Shown here piece after piece: positions 7,829-16,500 of a DNA stretch of 64,000 bases. Every line of letters begins with the position of its first letter. Position 1 is the stretch's first letter. The stretch is taken from the NCBI RefSeq assembly GCF_002192455.1, contig NZ_CP021744.1, positions 558,001 through 622,000 on the forward strand, written 5' to 3'. The notes under the pieces were generated by a model. That model saw nothing but the letters and a program-made list of their open reading frames with translations, searched no databases and was not told the DNA's origin. The position numbers and the translations under genes were made by a program. Origin of the DNA: Streptomyces albireticuli. GTDB lineage: Bacteria > Actinomycetota > Actinomycetes > Streptomycetales > Streptomycetaceae.

Positions 7829-8260
7829 ATGAGCAGGTCACGGACCTGGACGGCGGCCACGGTGTCGGCCGCGGCGCTGGTCCTGGGCGCCGCGCTGCCC
7901 GCGTCGGGCGAGCCCAGGACGGCGAGCGCGCCGTGCGTGACGCGTGAGGGTGTCGAGCACGTCGACTGGACGGGCATGTGGTTCGACCACGACGTGGTGT
8001 GCGACAACTCCCCCAGTGAGCTGCGCCTTCAGACGTACCCGACGAGCCCGGTGGTGTCGAGGCTGCTGTCCACCCGGAGCTGGTTCGTCTGCTGGAAGAC
8101 CGGCGATCCGCCGCCGGGCGGCAACAACTTCTACTACTACACACAGGGCGATGTGATCGTCGACCGGCCGGGGGCGAAGGGCTGGGGCTATCTGCCCGGC
8201 CATCTGCTGCACGTGGACAGCCATCCGGCGCCCGGCGTGCCCAAGTGCCGGTGGGCCTGA
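7829..8260 (+). CDS. Small secreted SWFVCW-family protein (paralogue 3)
   Basis: 143 residues. ATG 7829 is preceded by GGGAG at 7816-7820, and a GTG at 7820 is an alternative start. A signal peptide spans about 1-30 (TWTAATVSAAALVLGAALPASG). The mature protein has APCVTREG, HVDWTGMWF, VVCDNSPSE, RSWFVCWKTGDPPPGG, FYYYTQGD, GWGYLPGHLL and PGVPKCRWA. Four cysteines are spaced as in the paralogues. Unlike paralogues 2, 4 and 5 it carries the 'H.DWT' variant seen in paralogue 1, pairing the two promoter-proximal copies. Function unknown. Confidence 0.8.
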   Translation: MSRSRTWTAATVSAAALVLGAALPASGEPRTASAPCVTREGVEHVDWTGMWFDHDVVCDNSPSELRLQTYPTSPVVSRLLSTRSWFVCWKTGDPPPGGNNFYYYTQGDVIVDRPGAKGWGYLPGHLLHVDSHPAPGVPKCRWA

Positions 8261-8337
8261 CCGGACCCGGGCGCCGGCCGGGCCGGCGGGCGGGGAAGCG
8301 AGCGTCACCGGGCAGGAACGAAGGAAGAGGAAGGCAC

Positions 8338-8853
8338 GTGAAAACGACAGCGATCAGGCCCGGCCGACGGGGCTGGACGGCCCTCGCCATGTCCGCCGTC
8401 AGCGTCGCGGCGCTCGCCGGAGCGGTTCCCGCGGCGGCCGCCACGGCGGGGGACGGCGCCGCTCCCGGCGCGTCCGGCCCACGCGGCATCTGCCAGATCC
8501 GGAACGGTGTCTCCCACACCGACTACGCGGGCAAGACCTTCACCAAGGACCTCTACTGCGAGAACGTCGTCGCCGATGTGTACGCGAAGTCCGAGAACTA
8601 CGCCACGGTGGTCGGCAAGCTCGTCTCCACCCTGAGCTGGTTCGTGTGCTGGGAGACCGGTGAGCTGCACGCCGGAAAGAACCGCGTCTGGTACTACACG
8701 CAGGGCGACCGCATCCTCAACTGGCCGATGCGCAAGGGCTGGGGGTACGTGCCCGCGTACCGGCTGACCACCACGGTCGACCCGTTCCCCGGCCTGCCGC
8801 CCTGCGTACCGTCCATGAAGGCCGCGGAGGCCGTGCGGGACGGCCACCGGTGA
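8338..8853 (+). CDS. Small secreted SWFVCW-family protein (paralogue 4)
   Basis: 171 residues from GTG 8338, chosen because of the AGAGGAAGG ribosome-binding site just upstream and the following KTTAIRPGRRGW n-region. A signal peptide covers about 1-40 (ALAMSAVSVAALAGAVPAAA). The mature domain shows GICQIRNG, HTDYAGKTFTKDLYCEN, LSWFVCWETG, RVWYYTQGD, GWGYVPAYRL and FPGLPPCVPS. Its FTKDLYCEN segment is identical to that of the next gene, pointing to a recent duplication. The C-terminus extends about 15 residues beyond the final Cys. The downstream gene starts inside its stop codon. Confidence 0.8.
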   Translation: MKTTAIRPGRRGWTALAMSAVSVAALAGAVPAAAATAGDGAAPGASGPRGICQIRNGVSHTDYAGKTFTKDLYCENVVADVYAKSENYATVVGKLVSTLSWFVCWETGELHAGKNRVWYYTQGDRILNWPMRKGWGYVPAYRLTTTVDPFPGLPPCVPSMKAAEAVRDGHR

Positions 8854-9338
8854 GGCCGCCGGGAAGGGCCGCGCACCGGGGCGGGGCGGTGGCCGCCGCC
8901 CTCGCGGCGACGGCCGCGCTGTCCGCCACCCCGGCCACGGCGGCGAGCACCGCCGCGGACGCCACCGCCCCTGCCGCCTCTGCCGCTCCTGCCTCCGGAT
9001 CCGCCCGTACCTGCTACATGCGGGAGAACAGCCCGCACGCGGACACCCTCGGCAACTCCTTCACCAAGGACCTCTACTGCGAGAACGCTCCCGGCCAGCT
9101 CTACGGCCGGGCCGCCTTCCTCGCCCCCGTGACCGGCCTCCTCAAGACCACCACCAGCTGGTTCGTGTGCTGGACGCTCGGTGACCCCCACCCGGGCGGC
9201 AACAGCGTCTGGTACTACACCCAGGGCCAGGAGACCGTGCAGATCCCCTCGGTCCTCGCCTGGGGCAGCATTCCGGCCAACTACCTGTGGACCGACAAGG
9301 ACCCGTACCCGGGGCTTCCGCGCTGCCCGTGGCGGTAG
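8850..9338 (+). CDS. Small secreted SWFVCW-family protein (paralogue 5)
   Basis: 162 residues beginning at GTG 8850, which overlaps the previous TGA as GTGA, so coupling is expected. The leader is a signal peptide (GGAVAAALAATAALSATPATAAS), then an Ala/Pro-rich linker. The domain has RTCYMREN, FTKDLYCEN, TSWFVCWTLG, SVWYYTQGQ, WGSIPANYLW and PGLPRCPWR. It is the last of the group. The 128 bases to the SARP gene show no further gene. A secreted cysteine-rich function is inferred, with no known family. Confidence 0.8.
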   Translation: MRPPGRAAHRGGAVAAALAATAALSATPATAASTAADATAPAASAAPASGSARTCYMRENSPHADTLGNSFTKDLYCENAPGQLYGRAAFLAPVTGLLKTTTSWFVCWTLGDPHPGGNSVWYYTQGQETVQIPSVLAWGSIPANYLWTDKDPYPGLPRCPWR

Positions 9339-9466
9339 CGGGCACCCCAGGGCCCGTACGGTCACCACCCGGCCGCCTGGCTCGAACGGCGCTGTCCCCG
9401 GCGCGCGAAACGGACTTACTGTGCTTCCAACACCTCGTGCGCGCTGTCGTGGAGGGGGGTGGCGCA

Positions 9467-12400
9467 GTGGTGACGGAGTTGCGTTTCCGCCTGCTGGGAC
9501 ACATGGAGGTGTTCCGGGGCACGACGCCCGTCCCGCTCACGGCCGGAAAGCTCCGCGTCCTCCTCGCCACCCTGCTGCTCGGAGCCAACCGGACCGTGCC
9601 CTTCGACACCCTCGTCGACAGGCTGTGGGGCGAGAACCCGCCACCGTCGGCACGCAACACGGTCCACGTCTACACCATGCGCCTGCGCCGCGCCCTCGGC
9701 GACGGACCGGACGGCACCCCGCTCGTGCGCACGAGACCCAACGGCTACGCCCTGGAGGTCGCCCCGGGCCGACTGGACGTGGCGGCCTTCCACGAGCTGC
9801 TGGAACGGGCCCGCAAGGCGCACACCACGGGTGACGCGGTGGAGGAGTCCGCCCTGCTCACCGAGGCGCTCGCGCTGTGGCAGGGACCGCCGCTCCTCGA
9901 CGTCCCCTCCGACTCCCTCCAGCGCGGCGCGGCTCCCCGGCTGGCGGACGAGCGGCTGCACGCCCTGGAACGCTGGGCGGAGGTCGAGCTGCGGCTCGGC
10001 CGGCACGCCGAGATCGTCGGGGAGCTCGACGCGCTGACGCGGGAGCACCCCCTGCGCGAGCGGCTGTGGGCCGCGCTCATGCTCGCCCTGAGCCGGTCGG
10101 GCCGCACGGGCGAGGCGCTGGCGGCGTACCGGCGCGTGCGCAGGCTGTTCCGCGACGAGATGGGCATCGACCCGGGCGAGCACGTGGACCGCGTGCACCA
10201 GATGGTCCTGACCGGGAACGCGGTGTCCGGCAGGGCGGAGCCCCGGGCACCGGGCACCGGGCGGGGCCCCTGGGAGGTGAAGCCCTTCCAACTGCCCCCG
10301 GCCCCGCGCTGTTTCGTCGGCCGGGCCGGCCCGGTCCGGTCCCTGGCGGAGCTCCTGGCCCCGCGGGCGTACGGGCGCGGGGGCACCCCCGGCGAGGCCA
10401 TGCCCGTGGGCATCGTCACCGGCCAGCCCGGCGTGGGCAAGACCACCCTCGCCCTGCACGTCGCCCACCAGGTCCGGGCCCGCTTCCCGGACGGCCAGCT
10501 CTACGTCAACCTCCAGGGCCACTGCCGCGCGGCCCCGCTGGCACCGTCGGTGGCCCTGGGCCGGTGCCTGCGCGCGCTGGGCCTGCCGGCCCACCAGGTG
10601 CCGGCCGACGAGGAGGAACGGGTCGGCCTCTACCGCAGCCTGCTCGCCGACCGGCGGGTGCTCGTCCTGCTCGACGACGCCGCCGATCCGCGCCAGGTGC
10701 GGCCGCTGCTCCCCGGCGACCCGGGCTGCGCGGTGATCGTGACGAGCCGGGACGACCTGCGCGGGCTGTCCGCGATCGAGGGCGGGCACCGGCTCCGGCT
10801 CGCCCCGATGACCGACGAGGAGTCGGTGGCCCTGCTCACCGGCCTGCTCGGGCCGGCGCGGGCGGACGCCGAGCCCGGGGCCGTGCGGGCCCTGGCGGCC
10901 GAGTGCGCGCGGCTCCCCCTGGCGCTGCGGATCGCGGCGGCGAACGTCGACGCCCTGCCGCAGACCCGGGTGGCGCACTACGTCGACGTCCTGCGCTCAC
11001 GGGGCCGGCTGGCCCACCTGGTGTCCCCGGGTGACGAGGAGGCGGCCGTGCGGGCGGCCTTCGACCTGTCCTACCGGAGGCTGTCGGAGCCGGCCGCGAC
11101 CCTCTTCGCGCGGCTGAGCCTGGTGCCGGGCCCGGACTTCGCCGGTCCGGCGGCCGGGGTGCTGATGGACCGCTCCCCCGCCGGGGCGGGGCCGCTGCTG
11201 GACACGCTGGTCTCGGCGAACCTGGTGTCCGCCGGCAGCGGTGGCCGCTTCCGGATCCACGACCTGCTGGGCGAGTACGCCGCGGCGCGGGCCGAGGGCG
11301 ACGCGGGCGCCCCGGCGGCGCGCGCCCGGCTCTTCGCCTTCTACCTGGGAACGGCCCGCGCCGCCGCGGAGCTCCTCCGCCCCCGGGCCCGTAGACCGCC
11401 GCCGCCCGCGCCCGCCGCGCCCGCCGCGGCCGGCGGGCCGGTACGGCCGATGGACGAGGCGGAGGCGCTGGACTGGCTGGACAGCGAGCTGCCGAACCTG
11501 GTGGCCTCCGCGCGCCGCGCGCTCGACATGGGCACCCTCGCCCACGCCTGGCGCCTCGCGGACGCCCTGCGCGGCTACTTCACGTCCCGCGGGCACGGCG
11601 CCGAGGGGCTCGCGGTGTGCGACGCCGCGCTCGCCGCGGCCCGCCGGGCGGGGGACGAGCGCGCCGAGGCGTCCGTCCTCGGCCTCATGGGCGACATCCA
11701 CTTCCTGTTCAGCCGCTACGAGGAGGCCGACCGGTGCCACAGCCGGTCGCTGGAGATCAGCCGCCGGACCGGTGACGTCTCCGGGCAGGCCGACAGCCTC
11801 TTCAACCTCGGTCTGGCCAACGTCCACCTGGGCCGCCCCGGGCACAGCATCCGCTACCAGGAGGAGGCCCTGACGCTGGCCCGGCGGGCGGGCGACGTCG
11901 ACGCGCAGGCGCTGGCGCTGCACCACATCGGGATCGCCGAGCTGCTGTCGACCCGGCCCGGCCTCGGGCTCCGCAGGCAGGAACAGGCCCTCGCCCTCAG
12001 CCGGCGCGCGGGCAACGGCGCCACGCTGTGCCAGGCACTGGCGGGCACCGGCATCGTGGCGTGGTTCCAGGGCGACCTCGCCGCGGCGCTCGCGGCGTTC
12101 TCGGAGTGCCTGGAGCTGGCCCGGCGCCTCGGGAACCCGCACCTGGAGAACAACGCCCTGTCGCACCTGTCCGGCACCCGCTGCGACGCGGGCGACTACG
12201 AACAGGCCGCCACCGACGCCGGCCAGGCGATCGGCCTCAGCCGCTGGACCAGGGAGAGGGTCCACGAGGCGGCGGCGCTGGAGGCCCTCGCCACGGTCCG
12301 GCGGTGCACCGGGGACACCACCGCGGCGCTCACCGACTACCACCGCGCCCTGGGCCTGGCCCGCGAGATCCACTTCGGCTACGGCGAGGTCAGGGTGCTC

Positions 12401-12775
12401 ACCAGCCTGATCGAGGCCTACCGGGCGGACGGCCGGCCCGCCCGGGCCCTGTACTACGGCCGGCAGGCCCTGGGCCGGATCCGGGCGACCGGACTGCTCC
12501 TCTCCCGGACCCGTGCCTTCGCCGGCATCGCCCACGCCCACCTCGACCTCGGCGACGAGCCGCGCGCGGTCCGCTACGCCGAGCGGGCGCTGGAGCTGGC
12601 GCGGCGGCACGGCCAGCGGCTCGTCATGGCCAGGACCCTGTACGTGTACGGCCTGGCGCAACAGGCCCTGCACGGACCGGAGGCCGCCCTCCCGCACTGG
12701 CGGGCGGCGCTCGCGGTCTTCGAGGAGCTCGGCGTCCCGGAGCGCAGGCGGCTGGGCGAGCTCGTCGCGGCCTGA
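9467..12775 (+). CDS. SARP-family regulator with NB-ARC and TPR domains (AfsR-like)
   Basis: About 1,102 residues. GTG 9467 is taken because the family sequence (ELRFRLLGHMEVFRG) starts right there, after GGAGG at 9451. GTG 9470 is equally possible. Domain order: OmpR-type winged helix (about 5-90, GKLRVLLATLLLGANR), BTAD (about 95-245, ending RLFRDEMGIDPGEHV), NB-ARC ATPase with Walker A GQPGVGKTT near 320 and Walker B VLVLLDDAAD near 400, a winged helix ending in RIHDLLGEYAA, then TPRs to the end. Such proteins activate secondary-metabolite promoters at 11-nt direct repeats. Two such repeats occur in this window and make natural targets (inferred). Confidence 0.92.
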   Translation: MVTELRFRLLGHMEVFRGTTPVPLTAGKLRVLLATLLLGANRTVPFDTLVDRLWGENPPPSARNTVHVYTMRLRRALGDGPDGTPLVRTRPNGYALEVAPGRLDVAAFHELLERARKAHTTGDAVEESALLTEALALWQGPPLLDVPSDSLQRGAAPRLADERLHALERWAEVELRLGRHAEIVGELDALTREHPLRERLWAALMLALSRSGRTGEALAAYRRVRRLFRDEMGIDPGEHVDRVHQMVLTGNAVSGRAEPRAPGTGRGPWEVKPFQLPPAPRCFVGRAGPVRSLAELLAPRAYGRGGTPGEAMPVGIVTGQPGVGKTTLALHVAHQVRARFPDGQLYVNLQGHCRAAPLAPSVALGRCLRALGLPAHQVPADEEERVGLYRSLLADRRVLVLLDDAADPRQVRPLLPGDPGCAVIVTSRDDLRGLSAIEGGHRLRLAPMTDEESVALLTGLLGPARADAEPGAVRALAAECARLPLALRIAAANVDALPQTRVAHYVDVLRSRGRLAHLVSPGDEEAAVRAAFDLSYRRLSEPAATLFARLSLVPGPDFAGPAAGVLMDRSPAGAGPLLDTLVSANLVSAGSGGRFRIHDLLGEYAAARAEGDAGAPAARARLFAFYLGTARAAAELLRPRARRPPPPAPAAPAAAGGPVRPMDEAEALDWLDSELPNLVASARRALDMGTLAHAWRLADALRGYFTSRGHGAEGLAVCDAALAAARRAGDERAEASVLGLMGDIHFLFSRYEEADRCHSRSLEISRRTGDVSGQADSLFNLGLANVHLGRPGHSIRYQEEALTLARRAGDVDAQALALHHIGIAELLSTRPGLGLRRQEQALALSRRAGNGATLCQALAGTGIVAWFQGDLAAALAAFSECLELARRLGNPHLENNALSHLSGTRCDAGDYEQAATDAGQAIGLSRWTRERVHEAAALEALATVRRCTGDTTAALTDYHRALGLAREIHFGYGEVRVLTSLIEAYRADGRPARALYYGRQALGRIRATGLLLSRTRAFAGIAHAHLDLGDEPRAVRYAERALELARRHGQRLVMARTLYVYGLAQQALHGPEAALPHWRAALAVFEELGVPERRRLGELVAA

Positions 12776-12800
12776 GCACCGGGCCCCCGCGCCGGCGCTC
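12774..12800 (+). terminator. Hairpin overlapping the SARP stop codon
   Basis: GAGCACCGG (12774-12782) pairs with CCGGCGCTC (12792-12800) with one mismatch and a nine-base loop. It overlaps the TGA stop at 12773-12775 and sits immediately upstream of the promoter at 12802, so it would insulate the two units. Confidence 0.4.
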
Positions 12801-12801
12801 C

Positions 12802-12832
12802 TTGACCCCAAGTCCGCTTGAGGTCCTACCTT
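12802..12832 (+). promoter_or_regulatory. MerR/SoxR-type promoter with 19-bp spacer
   Basis: TTGACC (-35, 12802-12807) and TACCTT (-10, 12827-12832) are separated by 19 bp instead of 17. The spacer region contains CCCCAAG (12806-12812), TCCG, CTTGAGG (12817-12823), one base off the SoxR consensus CCTCAAG-N4-CTTGAGG. An over-long spacer with a centred dyad is the hallmark of MerR-family control. The ATG at 12874 lies downstream. No soxR gene is visible in the window. Confidence 0.7.
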
Positions 12833-12873
12833 GATCATGTCCAAGTGATCGTTTTTGAAGGGGGACCCTCGCC

Positions 12874-13332
12874 ATGGAGTTCAAGGAGTACACGCAGGAA
12901 GAGCTCGTCGCCCAGCCCATGGGCTCGTGGACCGGCCAGGCGTACCGCCTGATCGTGGGGGCCCTCCGCGCGGAGCTGGCCGTGGAGGACCTGACCCAGC
13001 CGCACTGGTGGACGCTCAACCACGCCGCCGGGGCGCCCGGCACCTGGACCCGCGCGGCGCTCGTCGAGCGGCTGACGCCGTACGACGACCTCGGGACCGA
13101 CTTCGACGGCGTCTTCGACGACCTCGTCGCGCGTGGCTGGCTGACGGAGGACGGCGGGGTCCTGACGCTGACGGAGGCCGGGGAGGCCGGACGGCTGCGC
13201 GCCCGGGACCGCAACGCGCGGGTCCACACGCGGATGCGTGAGGGCGTCGACCCGGCCGAGTACGCGAGGACCATCGACGTCCTGCGCCGCATGGTCGCGA
13301 ACCTGGGCGGGAACGGCAACCTGCCGGAATAG
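12874..13332 (+). CDS. MarR/PadR-like winged-helix protein
   Basis: 152 residues, ATG 12874 after GAAGGGGGA. The first half is unremarkable helix with two tryptophans (PHWWTLNH). The second half fits a wing and C-terminal dimer helix: FDDLVARGWLTEDGGVLTLTEAGEAGRLRARDRN, then EYARTIDVLRRMVANLGG. The 'L..RGWL....LTLTEAG' stretch is characteristic of MarR/DinB-associated winged-helix regulators in Streptomyces. Its position behind a SoxR-type promoter suggests redox-inducible expression. Targets unknown. A strong hairpin (13368-13404) follows. Confidence 0.75.
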   Translation: MEFKEYTQEELVAQPMGSWTGQAYRLIVGALRAELAVEDLTQPHWWTLNHAAGAPGTWTRAALVERLTPYDDLGTDFDGVFDDLVARGWLTEDGGVLTLTEAGEAGRLRARDRNARVHTRMREGVDPAEYARTIDVLRRMVANLGGNGNLPE

Positions 13333-13367
13333 CGGGAGCTGACGGGTCGTGAGGGGACCCGGTGATG

Positions 13368-13404
13368 GTGAGGCGTGCCGCCGGAAGGGGGCGGCACACC
13401 TCAC
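13368..13404 (+). terminator. Strong hairpin terminator after the MarR-like gene
   Basis: GTGAGGCGTGCCGCC (13368-13382) pairs with GGCGGCACACCTCAC (13390-13404) with one G-T-type mismatch and a seven-base loop. A second smaller dyad (AGGGGGT/ACCCCCT, about 13411-13436) follows. The rest of the 247-base gap before the giant gene holds a weak TTGACG candidate -35 at 13467. Confidence 0.65.
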
Positions 13405-13579
13405 ATCGCCAGGGGGTGACGACCTCACCACCCCCTGTATTCGGACGCCTTGGCGAAAACCGTTCCTTGACGCGGAATTCACGCCGGTAAATCGTGGGTC
13501 GCTGCGCTCGCGAAGGGGGAGCGGCGCAGGTCAGCGGGGTCACCCCGCCCTTCCCGTATGTGATTTCCGAGGAGACGCC

Positions 13580-16500
13580 TTGTCCGGCGAGCAACACCTG
13601 TCCAAGGTCTACAGCGACCGCTCCTATGCCCACACCACCACCGTGCGCCACCAGGGCACCACGGTGGCCCTGGCCATGGACGACCAGCGGCGGCTCGTGT
13701 ACACCGTGCTCGACCTGAGCCGCCACGACGACGCCAAGGGCGAACTCGACGCCGCCTACTGGTCGGAGAACCCGCTCCCCCTGCGTTTCCCCGCCGAGAC
13801 GACCGATGTGGGCTTCGCGGTCGCCGGCGCCACCAGGATGCCGGTCGTCAAGCGCGGCGGCCGGGTCGAGGCCGCGCCGGACGAGCGCCTGGGCGAGGAG
13901 GAGGTGGACCCGTTCCTCTCGACGACCGCCCGGCTCACCGCCCTCGCGCCCTTCCACGCGCTGTCCGACGGGACGCACATCGTCGTCCTGCGCCAGTCCG
14001 TGGGGGCGGCGCACCCCGACGCGGTCCACAAGCTGGCCGACGGCGGCTCCTCCGGCGACCCGGGCCGCGCGGACTACGCCGTGGACCGTGACGGCGCCAA
14101 GGTGCCCCTGGTCGCGGGCACCCTGCTCCTCGACCGCTTCCTGCTCGTGGGGGGTGAGCTCAAGCCCGTCCTGGAGGCCCGCTACCGCCGCAGCCGGCAC
14201 AAGAACCGCCCCGACTCGGCCAAGGACAGCCTGGGCACCACGGACATGGAGGGCCGCCCCTTCCACGAGCCGACCCAGGAGCTGTCGTTCGTCCGCCACC
14301 TCTCGGACGGCCGCTTCACCGCCCTGCTGGTCCCCACCGCCGTCCACGGGCGGCAGCGCTGGCAGATCTTCGCGCACAACGACGCCACCGGCCGCGTCGA
14401 CTCCTTCAACGTGGAGCAGGGCCGCGACGGCCTGTTCAACCTCCAGGGCACCCAGGCGTGGACCAGCCCCGACCCCGCGTACCGCGACGCGGTGTACGAG
14501 AGCGGGCCCGGCACCTGCCCGTTCACCGGACAGCCGCTGATACCCGTGGTGAGCACGGAGGGGCACGCGGAGACCGCGCTGGCCTTCGGCGAGGACGAGG
14601 GCCACGTGCGCGTCGCGGCGGCGCCGGAGCTCGCCGGCCGCGACTTCACCGTGGAGTTCTGGGCGCGGCGCACGGCGACGGGCCGCGAGGAGTTCCTCGT
14701 CGGGCACGGCGACGAGGCGGGTGCCCACCGCCGGTCCCTGCACATCGGCTTCCGGGGCGACGACAGGTTCGTCTTCGGCTTCTACCAGGACGACTTCGAC
14801 ACCGACGCGCGCGGCGACGACACCGCCTGGCACCACTGGGCCTGCGTCCACGACCACGCCACCCGCCGGCAGTCCGTCTACCGCGACGGCCAGGAGGTCG
14901 GCACCCGCACGGCGGACGGCACGTACGCCGGGGAAGGCCCGCTGCTGCTGGGCAAGGCGCTCTGGCTCGGCGGCGCCCGCGCCGAGCTGGACGAGGTGCG
15001 GATCTGGGACCGCGCCCGCACCGCCGAGGAGCTCAAGCGGGACAAGGGCGTCCGTCTCATCGGCAACGACGCCGGGCTCGTCGCCTACTACCGCTTCGAC
15101 GAGGGCTCCGGCACCCGTCTGCACGACCAGACCGACCGCGCGCGCCACGGCGAGCTCGTCGGCGGCCCGAAGTGGGTGACCTCCGAGGCGCCCGTCGGCG
15201 ACCACCCGGGCGTGCGCCGCGACAGCTTCGCCGTCGCCGGGCGCGCCACCGTCTCCGGTCTGTCCGCCGTCCTCTACCACCAGCAGGAGGAGACCGCCGT
15301 CGGCTACGGGCAGGAGCCCAAGCCGGCCAAGCGCCAGGCGCGCGTGCTCCTGTCGTACGCCACCTCCGGCCCCGACCCGAGGACCGGCGCCGCCACCGGC
15401 GACGCCTGCCTCGCGACCGTCGACTTCGGCGTCGGGCGCGACGGCCGCCTCGCCCAGGTGCCCGACGAGCTGGCGCTGCCCGTGCTGGCCGCGCCGGAGG
15501 CCAGCGGCGACGTCGAGGCGATCAGCCAGCTGGACGCGCGGGTACGGGAGCTGGACCGCACGGCCGCGGCCAAGGAGACCGAGATCGCGCGGCTGGCGCA
15601 GCAGACCGCGGACGCCCAGCAGGCGCGTGAGGAGCGCGACGCGCTCAAGAGCCGGCTGGACGGCAACGTGCTGGCGTGGTTCTGGCGCGTGCGGTTCAAG
15701 CAGCGGCGCGACGGCCAGGACCTGTACCTCACGGTGTCGGGCCGGCTGGAGAACGGGACCCCGCTGATCAGGACCACGGACAAGGACGACGCGAACGCCG
15801 TGTGGCACTTCGTCGACCACGGTGGCACCCACGACGGCTACCCCGTCTTCTTCATGATGAACGAGGCCGGCGGGCTCGACGTCCACGTCCGCGACGAGAG
15901 CCGGGACAACGGCGCCGAGCTGGTCCTGTGGCGGCGCAACATCAGGGGCTGGAACAGCCACTTCATCGTCCGCGACCTCGGCGACGGCTACTCGGCCCTC
16001 GTCAACCGCTACAGCGGCAAGGCGATCAGCGCCCTCGACGGGATCAACCGCGACCGGGTGGTGCAGTACGACTTCGGCACGGCCACCGCCGGCGGTGAGG
16101 CGGCGGTCGTCATGGAGCGGGTCCGGCCCCGCGGGTACGACTCCGAGATCCAGAGCCAGCACGACCGTCTCACGCTCGCCGAGGCCAGACTGCGCGAGGC
16201 CGACGCCGGCCAGGAGCGGATCGACCGGCTCCGGCGCGAGCTCGCCGTCGTCCAGGCCGAGCTGGCCGCCGGTCGCGACGAGCTCGCCCGGCTCACCGGC
16301 GGCCTCAAGGGCGCCGACGACATCGCGCTGCCGATGCCGCAGCTCTCCGTCGACCGCACCGGCCTCAGCTGCGCCGGCGCCCTGCTGGAGTTCGCCCGCG
16401 GCGCCGACCGCCCGTACCTGCTGGACAGCGCCACCGGCAGCGTCGTGCTGTACTTCCGGGGCGCCGACGGTCAGTTCTTCGCCACCTATTACGACACCCT

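Noticed and set aside
9339..9466. Possible third SARP box before the complete SARP gene
   Set aside because: No heptamer pair with 11-nt spacing could be found there.
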